The notes under the pieces were generated by a model. It saw only the letters and a list, made by a program, of their open reading frames with translations, made no database searches and was not told the origin of the DNA. DNA of 49,072 nucleotides. It comes from Mycolicibacterium peregrinum (GTDB lineage: Bacteria; Actinomycetota; Actinomycetes; Mycobacteriales; Mycobacteriaceae). Location of the stretch: positions 1 to 49,072 of the forward strand of contig NZ_LQPP01000006.1 in NCBI RefSeq assembly GCF_002102345.1, written 5' to 3'. The translations under genes and the position numbers were made by a program. Of the stretch, positions 24,474-32,271 are shown one piece after another (position 1 is the first letter of the stretch; each line of letters opens with the position of its first letter).

Positions 24474-24503
24474 GCAAAATTATGATGCCTTGCATAATTT
24501 TGC
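24474..24503. promoter_or_regulatory. perfect 11-bp inverted repeat upstream of echA1
   Basis: GCAAAATTATG (24474-24484) and CATAATTTTGC (24493-24503) are exact inverted repeats with an 8-nt spacer, ending 21 nt before the echA1 ATG. The AT-rich arms in a GC-rich genome and the position over the expected promoter suggest a repressor site. The neighbouring TetR protein is the obvious candidate. Confidence 0.6.
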
Positions 24504-24524
24504 GAACAGGCGTTGACTGCCCCC

Positions 24525-25322
24525 ATGACGACCCAGCCGGCCCTCGACACTCTGACGCTGCATCGGGACGGCCACGTTCTGCTGATCGGACTCAACCGTC
24601 CGGAGAAACGCAACGCGTTCAACGTCGCGATGCTCACCGATCTCTCGCTCGCCTACGGACTTCTCGAATCCGACGAGGACCTGCGGGTCGGGGTGCTGTT
24701 CGCTCATGGCGACCACTTCACCGCGGGGCTCGATCTCGTCGACGTCGCCCCCTATGTGGCCAGTGGTGATCTGCCCACTCCCGAGGGTGGACGTGATCCA
24801 TGGCGCCTCGACGGCGACTGGACGAAGCCCATCGTCGCCGCGGCCCAGGGTCGGTGCCTGACCCTCGGCATCGAACTGCTCCTGGCCGCCGACGTCCGGG
24901 TAGCGGCGGAAGACACCAAGTTCGCCCAGATCGAGGTGTTGCGCGGCATCTACCCGTTCGGCGGTGCGACCTTGCGGCTGCCGCGGCAGACCGGCTGGGG
25001 CAATGCGATGCGATGGCTGCTGACCGGGGACGAGTTCGACGCCGCCGAGGCGTATCGCATCGGACTGATCCAGGAAGTCGCGCCGGACGCCGACGCGGCC
25101 CTGACCCGAGCCTGCGCGATCGCACACACGATTGCCGATCGCGCCGCGCCGCTCGGGGTTCGGGCCACGCTGGCCTCGGCGCACACCGCCTGCAGCGAAG
25201 GGGATGGCGCCGCCATCGCGCGACTGCGGCCGGTGGTCGCCGAGCTGTTCGCCACCGCCGACGCCGCCGAAGGTGTTCAGTCGTTCGTCGAACGCCGGGC
25301 CGCGAACTTCCAGGGCCGCTGA
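24525..25322 (+). CDS. echA1: enoyl-CoA hydratase/isomerase family protein (EchA1-like)
   Basis: A 265-residue crotonase-fold protein: HFTAGLDL and GRCLTLGIELLLAADVRVA form the oxyanion hole and CoA pocket. The order echA1, Rv0223c-like dehydrogenase, Rv0224c-like methyltransferase matches M. tuberculosis. It should hydrate or isomerise an enoyl-CoA, but crotonase activities vary and the catalytic glutamates are not certain here. ATG 24525 is used; TTG 24513 in the same frame is possible. Expression is likely controlled at 24474-24503. Confidence 0.85.
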   Translation: MTTQPALDTLTLHRDGHVLLIGLNRPEKRNAFNVAMLTDLSLAYGLLESDEDLRVGVLFAHGDHFTAGLDLVDVAPYVASGDLPTPEGGRDPWRLDGDWTKPIVAAAQGRCLTLGIELLLAADVRVAAEDTKFAQIEVLRGIYPFGGATLRLPRQTGWGNAMRWLLTGDEFDAAEAYRIGLIQEVAPDADAALTRACAIAHTIADRAAPLGVRATLASAHTACSEGDGAAIARLRPVVAELFATADAAEGVQSFVERRAANFQGR

Positions 25323-25323
25323 A

Positions 25324-25545
25324 TCAGCCGGCGGACTCCAGCGCCACCAGAGCCGCGGCCACGGCGAAGAACTTGTTGGACCCGAGCTGGCGCACGGTCT
25401 TGATGTTGAACGCGGCAGCGAGATGCTCGGCATCGGCGTCGGTGACCCCGGCCAGGGCCGCCGGAGAGGCGTCCAGGATCTCCTTGAGCGACTTGTCCTC
25501 GTAGGCCTTGTCGAGCGACTTGGCCAGATCAACGGAAACTGCCAC
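25324..25545 (-). CDS. small conserved helix-hairpin-helix-like protein
   Basis: A 73-residue protein. Residues 20-60 (LKEILDASPAALAGVTDADA followed by FNIKTVRQL and KFFAVAAAL) look like the helix-hairpin-helix pair of small conserved actinobacterial proteins. GTG 25545 has AAGGAGG upstream. It converges with echA1, with one base between the stop codons. It could bind nucleic acid or a protein partner; function unknown. Confidence 0.7.
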   Translation of the reverse strand: MAVSVDLAKSLDKAYEDKSLKEILDASPAALAGVTDADAEHLAAAFNIKTVRQLGSNKFFAVAAALVALESAG

Positions 25546-25614
25546 GGTGCCTCCTTGTTGTTGGGCCGCCCACCGTAGTTGCCCAACCTGAATGCAGGCT
25601 GTCCACTTCCTGGC

Positions 25615-25672
25615 CGAGAAGACGCAAAACTGCCCCAAAACCGGTGTTCTGGGGCAGTTTTGCGTCTTCTCG
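25615..25672. terminator. perfect 23-bp stem upstream of the small HhH-like gene
   Basis: Arms 25615-25637 and 25650-25672 are exact inverted repeats of 23 bp with a 12-nt loop. The core of the left arm is GACGCAAAACTGCCCC. It lies downstream of the aldehyde dehydrogenase stop at 25695 and about 70 nt before the HhH-like start, so it may terminate the dehydrogenase transcript. It could also be a dispersed palindromic repeat. Confidence 0.65.
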
Positions 25673-25694
25673 CGAGTATTACTCGCGCGGCGTG

Positions 25695-27170
25695 TTACTC
25701 CGGGGTGTAGCCAAACGGCAGCAGCACGCTCTTGGCCTGGGTGTAGGCGTCGATGCCCTCGGGGCCGTTCTCGCGGCCGATGCCCGAGTTCTTGTACCCG
25801 CCGAACGGGGCGCCCGGATCGAAGGCGTACATGTTCACCGCGTAGGTGCCGGTGCGGATCTTCGACGCGATCTCGACGGCCTTGGGGAAGTCCGTTGTGT
25901 ACACGCTGCCGGCCAGGCCGTACGGCGAGTCGTTGGCGATGCGCACCGCGTCTTCCTCGGTGTCGAACGGGATCACGACGAGGACCGGCCCGAAGATCTC
26001 CTCCTGGGCGATGGTCATCGAGTTGTCGACGTCGGCGAACACCGTCGGCTGCACGAACCAGCCCGAATCCAGGCCCTCGGGGCGGCCACCGCCGGTGACG
26101 ATGCGGGCACCCTCTTCGACGCCCTTCTTGATGTAGCCCTCGACCCGTTCGCGCTGCTTCTCCGAGATCAGCGGGCCGATCATCGAGGCCGGATCGTCGG
26201 GCAGACCGACCGGCATGGCGGCGACGGCGGCCGAGAGTTTCTCGACGACCTCGTCGTAGCGCGACCGTGGTGCCAGGATGCGGGTCTGGCCCACACAGGC
26301 CTGTCCGCAGTTCATCAGGCCGGAGAACACCAGCATCGGCAGGGTGGAGTCCACGTCGGCGTCCTCGAGGATGATCGCCGCGGACTTGCCGCCGAGTTCC
26401 AACGTGCAGGGCTTGAGCTTCTCGGCGGCGATCTTGCCGATCTCCTTGCCGACGCCGCTGGAGCCGGTGAAGGTGAACTTGTCCAGCTCGGGGTTGGCGG
26501 TCAGGGCGCGACCGGTCTCCGGGCCACCCGGCACCACCGACAGCACACCTTCGGGCAGGCCGGCCTCGGCGAGCACCTCGGCGAACAGGTTGGTGGTCAG
26601 CGGGGTCTCGCCGGCCGGCTTGAGCACAACGGTGCAGCCCGCGAGCAGGGCCGGGCCCAACTTGTTGCAGGCCAGGAAGAACGGCACGTTCCAGGCGATG
26701 ACGGCGCCCACAACACCGATCGGCTCCTTGATGACCAGGGTCTGGCCGTAGATGCCGTCGCGGATGTCCTTCCAGTCGTACTTGTCGGCTGCGCCGGCGT
26801 AGTACTGCAGGCTCGAGACGCCCGCGCCGAACTGCATCATGTCGACGATGGTCGGCGGCTGGCCGGTCTCCAGCTTCAGCAGGTGCTTGAAGTCCTCGGC
26901 CCGCTCGTTGATGAGCTCGACGGCCTTGGCCAGCACTGCCTGGCGCTCCTCGGGCGACATGTGGGGCCACGGGCCATCGTCGAAGGCTTTGCGGGCAGCG
27001 GCGCACGCGGCGTTGACGTCGGCCTCGGCGGCGAGCGGGACCTGGCCGACCTTCTCGCCGGTCGCGGGGGAGAAGACCTCGATGACCTCGGAGGTCGAGG
27101 GCTCCACCCAGTGGCCGCCGATGAACAGTTTGTCGAATTCCGTCCTTATGGCGGCTGCGCTTTGTGTCAT
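25695..27170 (-). CDS. aldehyde dehydrogenase (Rv0223c homologue)
   Basis: This 491-residue ALDH has N161 in AWNVP, E258 in LELGGKS and nucleophile C292 in CGQACVG, followed by EEIFGPV. Length and context match Rv0223c, which I recall as a member of the KstR regulon. It oxidises an aldehyde with NAD(P), perhaps from sterol side-chain metabolism. ATG 27170 is used; GTG 27179 is in frame. The KstR-type box at 27204-27217 lies about 35 bp upstream. It is about 40 percent similar by eye to the one at 9318, so the two are distant. Confidence 0.9.
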   Translation of the reverse strand: MTQSAAAIRTEFDKLFIGGHWVEPSTSEVIEVFSPATGEKVGQVPLAAEADVNAACAAARKAFDDGPWPHMSPEERQAVLAKAVELINERAEDFKHLLKLETGQPPTIVDMMQFGAGVSSLQYYAGAADKYDWKDIRDGIYGQTLVIKEPIGVVGAVIAWNVPFFLACNKLGPALLAGCTVVLKPAGETPLTTNLFAEVLAEAGLPEGVLSVVPGGPETGRALTANPELDKFTFTGSSGVGKEIGKIAAEKLKPCTLELGGKSAAIILEDADVDSTLPMLVFSGLMNCGQACVGQTRILAPRSRYDEVVEKLSAAVAAMPVGLPDDPASMIGPLISEKQRERVEGYIKKGVEEGARIVTGGGRPEGLDSGWFVQPTVFADVDNSMTIAQEEIFGPVLVVIPFDTEEDAVRIANDSPYGLAGSVYTTDFPKAVEIASKIRTGTYAVNMYAFDPGAPFGGYKNSGIGRENGPEGIDAYTQAKSVLLPFGYTPE

Positions 27171-27203
27171 GGCCGTCACATTACCTAGATTTTCCGGAAA
27201 AAC

Positions 27204-27217
27204 GAGAACCTGTTCCA
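27204..27217. promoter_or_regulatory. KstR-type operator upstream of the Rv0223c homologue
   Basis: Read on the minus strand, TGGAACAGGTTCTC fits TnnAACnnGTTnnA at seven of eight fixed positions; the last A is C. It lies in the 56-bp gap between the methyltransferase stop and the dehydrogenase start, just upstream of the latter. The match with regulon membership known in M. tuberculosis raises its credibility. Confidence 0.6.
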
Positions 27218-27226
27218 GTGGACGGG

Positions 27227-28000
27227 TTAGGACGGCTGAAGAACCAGAACCAGATTGCTCACCAGGAACTCCCGCAACCCTGGCACCGAGGTCATCCACC
27301 AGGCCCATCGTGGGTGGTAGCGGGGAAATGCGGCGATCAGCGCGCCCGTGCTGGCGGCCCACTGCAGACCATCCGACGCTGACACTGCGAACAACGACGA
27401 GCCGTAGTCGTTCTTGGGTCGGTGACCGTGTTTGCGGGCGTAGCGCTCGGCTGCCCGGGCTCCCCCCAGATAGTGCGTCAGCCCCATCTCATGGCCGCCG
27501 AACGGACCCAGCCACACCGTGTAGGACAACACCGCCAGCCCACCCGGCTTCGTGACCCGCAACATCTCGTTGCCCAACCGCCACGGGTGCGGCACATGCT
27601 CGGCGACATTGGAGGACAGGCAGATGTCGACGCTGTCGTCGGCGAACGGCAGCGCCATCCCGGATGCCCGCACGAAGGTGCCTTCGGTCGCGTCCGCTGC
27701 TGGTCCCGCATGCATTTCCCGGGGGTCCGGCTCCACCCCGATGTAGTCCATGCCCGCCGCATCGAATGCCGAGGCGAAGTAGCCGGGTCCGCCGCCGACG
27801 TCGAGCACGGTGCGCCCAGAAGAAGATTCACCGGTGGCGCCCGACCACAGATCGGTGACCAGGTCGACGGTATCGGCGGCCAGCGCCCCGTAGAAGCGGG
27901 CCGGTTCGGTCTGCTCGAACCGGAACTGGGCCAGCAGGCGTACCGACCTGTTCAAGGTTGCCCGGCGGGCGAAGCGCGCGGATATGTCGCTGGGCTGCAC
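27227..28000 (-). CDS. SAM-dependent methyltransferase (Rv0224c homologue)
   Basis: The 257-residue class I methyltransferase has motif I VLDVGGGPGYF near residue 65, an acidic residue after the second strand (IGVEPD), and SSNVAEHVPHPW. The C-terminal part is rich in Trp and hydrophobic residues, and may contact lipid. In M. tuberculosis Rv0224c lies beside the Rv0225 glycosyltransferase, and a role in envelope glycolipid methylation is suspected but not shown. The start is GTG 28000. It is divergent from the glycosyltransferase with 33 bp between. Confidence 0.87.
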   Translation of the reverse strand: MQPSDISARFARRATLNRSVRLLAQFRFEQTEPARFYGALAADTVDLVTDLWSGATGESSSGRTVLDVGGGPGYFASAFDAAGMDYIGVEPDPREMHAGPAADATEGTFVRASGMALPFADDSVDICLSSNVAEHVPHPWRLGNEMLRVTKPGGLAVLSYTVWLGPFGGHEMGLTHYLGGARAAERYARKHGHRPKNDYGSSLFAVSASDGLQWAASTGALIAAFPRYHPRWAWWMTSVPGLREFLVSNLVLVLQPS

Positions 28001-28033
28001 CTGCCCAACCTACTGACCGGTACCCTCAACACG

Positions 28034-29203
28034 ATGTCTGCCCGTCCCGACCCTCGCCTGCGGAGCGTCCTGCTGCTCTGCTGGCGCGACACCGGGCACC
28101 CTCAGGGCGGTGGCAGCGAGGCCTATCTACAGCGGATCGGCGCGTGCCTGGCCGACGGCGGCATGGACGTCACGTTGCGCACCGCGCGGTACCCGGGCGC
28201 GGCCCGGCGCGAGGTGGTCGACGGGGTACAGATCAACCGGGCCGGCGGGCCCTACAGCGTGTACATCTGGGCCGGGTTGGCCATGGTGGCCTCCCGCGTC
28301 GGCCTCGGGCCGCTGCGCAAGGTCCGGCCCGATGTCGTCATCGACACCCAGAACGGGCTCCCGTTCCTGGCCCGGCTGGCGTTCGGCCGTCGGGTGGCGG
28401 TGCTCGTGCACCACTGTCACCGGGAACTGTGGCCGGTGGCGGGCCCGATGAAGGGCCGCATCGGCTGGTTCGTCGAGTCCAAACTGTCCCCTCGGCTGCA
28501 CCGTCGCAACCAGTACGTCACCGTCTCCCTGCCCTCGGCCCGCGATCTCAATGAGCTCGGGGTCGACTCCGGCCGGATCGCCGTGGTGCGCAACGGGCTC
28601 GACGAGGCTCCCGGCCCGACCCTCGAGCTGCCGCGATCGACCAGCCCGCGCCTCGTGGTGCTGTCCCGCCTGGTGCCGCACAAGCAGATCGAGGACGCCC
28701 TCGAAGCCGTCGCGACACTGCGCACCAAGATTCCCGGGCTGCACCTGGACATCCTGGGCGGCGGCTGGTGGCGGAAACGGCTGGTCGAACACGCCGAACT
28801 GCTCGGCATCTCCGATTCGGTGACGTTCCACGGCCACGTCGACGAAGAGACCAAACACCGTGTGCTGCAGCAGAGTTGGGTGCATGTGCTGCCGTCACGG
28901 AAAGAAGGCTGGGGGCTCGCCGTCACCGAGGCCGCTCAGCACGGGGTGCCGACCATCGGGTATCGCGCATCCGGCGGGCTGACCGACTCGATCGTGGACG
29001 GGGTCACCGGGCTGCTGGTGGAGGATCGGGACGCCCTGGTCGCCGGGTTGCACCAGTTGTTGAGCGACCCGGTGCTGCGGGTCCAGTTGGGCAGCAAGGC
29101 TCAGGCCCGCAGCGACGAGTTCTCCTGGACGCTCAGTGCGGATGCGATGCGGGCGGTGCTCGAATCGGTGCACGACGGCAACTATGTCAGCGGACTGGTG
29201 TAG
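28034..29203 (+). CDS. GT-B glycosyltransferase (Rv0225 homologue)
   Basis: A 389-residue GT4-like glycosyltransferase. The N-terminal domain has GHPQGGGSEAYL, and the C-terminal nucleotide-sugar domain has GGGWW and the EX7E-type segment EGWGLAVTEAAQHG. It transfers a sugar from an activated donor at the cytoplasmic face, probably to an envelope glycolipid or glycan. ATG 28034 starts 33 bp from the divergent methyltransferase. It converges with the Rv0226c homologue, leaving 9 bp. Confidence 0.88.
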   Translation: MSARPDPRLRSVLLLCWRDTGHPQGGGSEAYLQRIGACLADGGMDVTLRTARYPGAARREVVDGVQINRAGGPYSVYIWAGLAMVASRVGLGPLRKVRPDVVIDTQNGLPFLARLAFGRRVAVLVHHCHRELWPVAGPMKGRIGWFVESKLSPRLHRRNQYVTVSLPSARDLNELGVDSGRIAVVRNGLDEAPGPTLELPRSTSPRLVVLSRLVPHKQIEDALEAVATLRTKIPGLHLDILGGGWWRKRLVEHAELLGISDSVTFHGHVDEETKHRVLQQSWVHVLPSRKEGWGLAVTEAAQHGVPTIGYRASGGLTDSIVDGVTGLLVEDRDALVAGLHQLLSDPVLRVQLGSKAQARSDEFSWTLSADAMRAVLESVHDGNYVSGLV

Positions 29204-29212
29204 CCGCACCGG

Positions 29213-30925
29213 TCATTCCGCGGGGCGGTGCCCGTTGACTTTGAAACCACGCACACCGCTACCCGCAAAAATGCAGCCGGCCGCCATCCCCACTGCCCCG
29301 CCGACCACCGCCAGCAGCCAGACCAGATGTGCGGCGATCAACATGTTCCGGTGAGGTGAGGCACGGTGGTCGCCGCCGATCCGGTACAGCGCGACATCGG
29401 CATCTCGGTAAGCCACCGGAAGATCCAGTTCTGCCGGCACCCCATTGGTTTCGACAACCAGCCAGCCGACACCGGCGTCGGCCATTGTCTGGCGATCGGC
29501 GCCCGAGCGCATCAGATCCTGGACTTCGCGGGCCCGCGTTCCCTCCCCGGGCACCACCTGGCCACCGATCACCAGATCGCCGGTCGACAGCACCTCGGCG
29601 CGCAGCCACCGGGGCAGCGGATCGAGCACGGGTGCCGCGCCGGCCCAGTAGAACGACCGCATACTGTCCGGTGGCAACACCGCCACCGGTCGGGGATCCG
29701 CGTTGATGGCGGTCGCTGCGGCGGTCCACCCAGGCGGGTACTGCACCGCGCGCATCTGATTGCCGACGCCCCAGGCGAGGTCCGGCAGCACCGCGATCAG
29801 CGCCGCACAGGCCACCGCGGCCGAAGCCGGCATCGGCAGCCCCAGGCGCCGCACGGTGATCGGCGCGGCGGCAGCAGCCACGACATAGCCCGGCATGGCC
29901 AGCGCCACCCATTTCTGACCATCGCGTACCACCCCGAGGCCGGGCACGGCCCGGATCGTCGCATCCACGAACGCCAGGCCGGGACCGGTGGCCATCGCCG
30001 CCGGGATCAGCACCGCTGCCGCGGCCAGGATCAGCAGCGGCACCGCCCTGCGGTTGCGCATCACCGCGGGCAGGCCGAGCGCGACCACGCCGACCAGTAC
30101 GACCGTGGCGACCACGGCGAAAAGTGTTGTGCGCGAGCTTGGTACGGCTTCACCGTTCCAGATGCCACCCAGGCCGGCCAGGCTGCCGAGGGTGGAAAGA
30201 CCAGGCTCGGCCCGAGCCGCGAATGCATTCACCCCGGCCGCCGAGACCGGAGAGGACACCGCGCTACCGACTGCGGCGGCCACCAGCCACGGCATCGCCG
30301 CCAGCACCGAGGTGCCCAACGCGAGCGCGGCGACACGCAGGCGCCGCCAGCCGTCGCCGGGGGCCGCAACGCACACGAGAGCGACCGTGGCGGCCAGCAT
30401 CAGCCCCGTCGGCGTCAGCCCGGCCAGCGCGATCCAGAACAGCAGGCCCCAGACCGCGCCCGAGTGGGAACCGGCTCCAACGCGCAACCGCAGCACGCAC
30501 GCCGCCACCCAGGGCAGGCAGCCGTAGCCGACGAGCAGACTCCAGTGCCCCTGCAGCAATCGCTCGGCCACATACGGATTCCAGATCGCCAGCGTCGCGG
30601 CGATGAACTGACCGGGCAGCCCGGCCTCCATCACCGTGGAGGCCAAGCGTGCCGCGCCCCAGCCGGCCAACCACAGGCCCGCCACGAGCAGAACCTTGAC
30701 CACGATTCCGCCGTCCAGCACGGTCGAGGTCAGGGCGACGAGAAAATCCTGCGGCAACGCGCGGGGGGCGGCCTCGGTCAGGCCCAGCGCCACATCGGTC
30801 AGGTAGGAGCGGGGCGTGGAGACGGCGTCCCGCAAAAGCAGGTAACCGGGCCCCAATAGGGGCCCGGTTACCGATAACGACAGTGCCAGCGCGTACGCCG
30901 GCAGCAGGGCAGAGCGCAGGCTCAG
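29213..30925 (-). CDS. polytopic membrane protein, GT-C-like (Rv0226c homologue)
   Basis: The product is a membrane protein with about ten or more hydrophobic segments and the conserved start LLLRDAVSTPRSYL. The only standard in-frame start is TTG 30856, giving 547 residues. However, the frame stays open upstream and encodes a good first transmembrane helix (LLPAYALALSLSVTGPLL). I therefore place the start at CTG 30925, one base after the stop of the upstream DUF3068 gene, giving about 570 residues, close to my memory of Rv0226c (576). Reinitiation at a CTG is an inference. The function is unknown, probably in envelope polysaccharide or lipid assembly. Confidence 0.75.
   Translation of the reverse strand: MSLRSALLPAYALALSLSVTGPLLGPGYLLLRDAVSTPRSYLTDVALGLTEAAPRALPQDFLVALTSTVLDGGIVVKVLLVAGLWLAGWGAARLASTVMEAGLPGQFIAATLAIWNPYVAERLLQGHWSLLVGYGCLPWVAACVLRLRVGAGSHSGAVWGLLFWIALAGLTPTGLMLAATVALVCVAAPGDGWRRLRVAALALGTSVLAAMPWLVAAAVGSAVSSPVSAAGVNAFAARAEPGLSTLGSLAGLGGIWNGEAVPSSRTTLFAVVATVVLVGVVALGLPAVMRNRRAVPLLILAAAAVLIPAAMATGPGLAFVDATIRAVPGLGVVRDGQKWVALAMPGYVVAAAAAPITVRRLGLPMPASAAVACAALIAVLPDLAWGVGNQMRAVQYPPGWTAAATAINADPRPVAVLPPDSMRSFYWAGAAPVLDPLPRWLRAEVLSTGDLVIGGQVVPGEGTRAREVQDLMRSGADRQTMADAGVGWLVVETNGVPAELDLPVAYRDADVALYRIGGDHRASPHRNMLIAAHLVWLLAVVGGAVGMAAGCIFAGSGVRGFKVNGHRPAE
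30841..30872. repeat. perfect 14-bp hairpin inside the 5' end of the Rv0226c homologue
   Basis: GGTAACCGGGCCCC (30841-30854) and its exact complement (30859-30872) flank the 4-base loop AATA. On the transcript the TTG at 30856 falls in the loop. The stem encodes VTGPLLGPGY, so it may be an accident of codon choice, but its stability would affect initiation at that TTG. Confidence 0.6.
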
Positions 30926-30926
30926 A

Positions 30927-32117
30927 TCACCGGTCCGGTGGTAGGTCGGTTGGTCGTTGAGCGGGTAGCTTCTCGGTCTTGGCCTCAGCGCCGGGGACCT
31001 GGAAGCCCTGGGTGTCGAAGAAGCCGTGATCGGCGGTGTCGAGCCCGGGATCGATCAGCGTGGACTCGGCGCGGATCGCGAACGAACCCACCACGGCGCC
31101 ACCGACGAGTGCCAGCAGGCCCAGCGCGGTGAACGTGATCGGCAGGACGCGGGTCCACAGTGACACGCGGTCGCGCTCGTCCTGGGCGGCCGCCACCTGG
31201 GACTCCACGGTCTCCTCGTTGTAGGTGACCTTGTAGTCGACGTAGGTCACCTCGGGCTTGAGCTTGTCCCGCGCGTAGTACTGGTAGCCGTGATCCTGCG
31301 CCTTGACGATGGTGCCCGACACGGGGTCGACCCAGAAGGTGCGCTGCGCGGCGTAGAAGCGGTCCATGGTGATCCGCTCTTCGGGTTCGCCGGGGACGCC
31401 CCACATCTCCGGGCTCGCGGTGACCGAACTGTCGGCGTCGTCCTCGTAGAGCGAGGAGTACTTGACCGGATCGGCCAGCTTGCCGTTGGAGTCGTAGCCC
31501 ACGTTCTGGATGAAGCGGTAGGTGGTCAGCCCGTTGACGTCTTCTTCGCCGTCGTAGTTCGCGTCATACGCCTTCTGCGCGATCGCATCGAAGAACGGGT
31601 ACGTCTTCTTCTCGGTGTCGAACGGGAACCGGTAGGTCAGGCCGTCATGCGGCAGCGCGACGTTGGTCGGCGGCTTCTCGTCCTCGATGGCCCGCGGCTT
31701 CTGCAGCGCACCGCCCGGGTTGTTGTCGCTGGACACCGCGAGCGCGGTGCTGCGGTTCATCGTGACGGTGTCCACCAGCGCCAACAGCAGGCCGGCGTCC
31801 TTCTGCTGGTCGGTGCGCCGCAGCGTGCTACCTACCTGCAGCGTCACCACCTCGGCGTTCGACGGTGATTCGACACTGACCTGTTGCTGCAATGCCACCG
31901 GCACGTTGCGGTCCACCGAGAACTTCGGGGCCACCAGCGATTCCGGGTCGAAAGCGGTCGCGGTCCCATCGCTGACCAGGGTGGTATCCAGATTGAGCGG
32001 GATCTTGGCGATCTTGCCCTTGGTATAGGTGGTCAGCAACAGCGCGGCAATGAGCAGGGCTGCGCCCAGCCCCATCAGTCCGCATGCCGCTATCCGCAGC
32101 GCCACTGCGCGGTTCAA
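30927..32117 (-). CDS. DUF3068 / PorA-like membrane protein (Rv0227c homologue)
   Basis: A 396-residue protein with an N-terminal transmembrane segment (residues 9-31), a large extracytoplasmic domain, and a second transmembrane segment (about 325-347) before a short charged tail. The family is restricted to mycolic-acid bacteria, and the name PorA in databases does not prove pore activity. It lies with glycosyl- and acyltransferase genes and is expected to act in envelope assembly. The start is TTG 32117, supported by AAGGAGG 6 nt upstream. The next gene appears to be translated by reinitiation. Confidence 0.87.
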   Translation of the reverse strand: MNRAVALRIAACGLMGLGAALLIAALLLTTYTKGKIAKIPLNLDTTLVSDGTATAFDPESLVAPKFSVDRNVPVALQQQVSVESPSNAEVVTLQVGSTLRRTDQQKDAGLLLALVDTVTMNRSTALAVSSDNNPGGALQKPRAIEDEKPPTNVALPHDGLTYRFPFDTEKKTYPFFDAIAQKAYDANYDGEEDVNGLTTYRFIQNVGYDSNGKLADPVKYSSLYEDDADSSVTASPEMWGVPGEPEERITMDRFYAAQRTFWVDPVSGTIVKAQDHGYQYYARDKLKPEVTYVDYKVTYNEETVESQVAAAQDERDRVSLWTRVLPITFTALGLLALVGGAVVGSFAIRAESTLIDPGLDTADHGFFDTQGFQVPGAEAKTEKLPAQRPTDLPPDR

Positions 32118-32271
32118 ACCGTGCCTCCTTCAGTGTGGGCCAACTCGCCGTGAGGCAAACCCGTTCGACCCTAACAGCACTATCTAAGGCCATTACTTAC
32201 TCCGGCGACATCCCGCGGGGGCGTTAACCCGCAGTTTGGCGGGGTTGCCATCGCGCGGCACACTGGTCGCC

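Larger units (their letters stand above)
24210..24524. other. 315-bp gap between TetR and echA1 without a firm gene
   Basis: No convincing gene is present. A minus-strand frame from 24333 to 24193 could encode about 46 residues beginning MWVVELNLAG, preceded by AAGGG, and overlaps the TetR start. It has no homologue I recognise. The gap holds two inverted repeats, reported separately, and is less GC-rich near 24340-24500 than its surroundings. Confidence 0.5.

Noticed and set aside
15294..25672. CRISPR array or single repeat family made of the long palindromes
   Set aside because: The stems have different sequences, are single, and have no spacers at regular intervals.
24525..27170. Direct physical coupling of echA1 with the aldehyde dehydrogenase in one operon
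   Set aside because: They lie on opposite strands with a small gene and a perfect stem between them.
30927..32117. True porin
   Set aside because: The PorA name in the family rests on databases; two membrane helices and a soluble domain do not form a barrel or channel that I can see.
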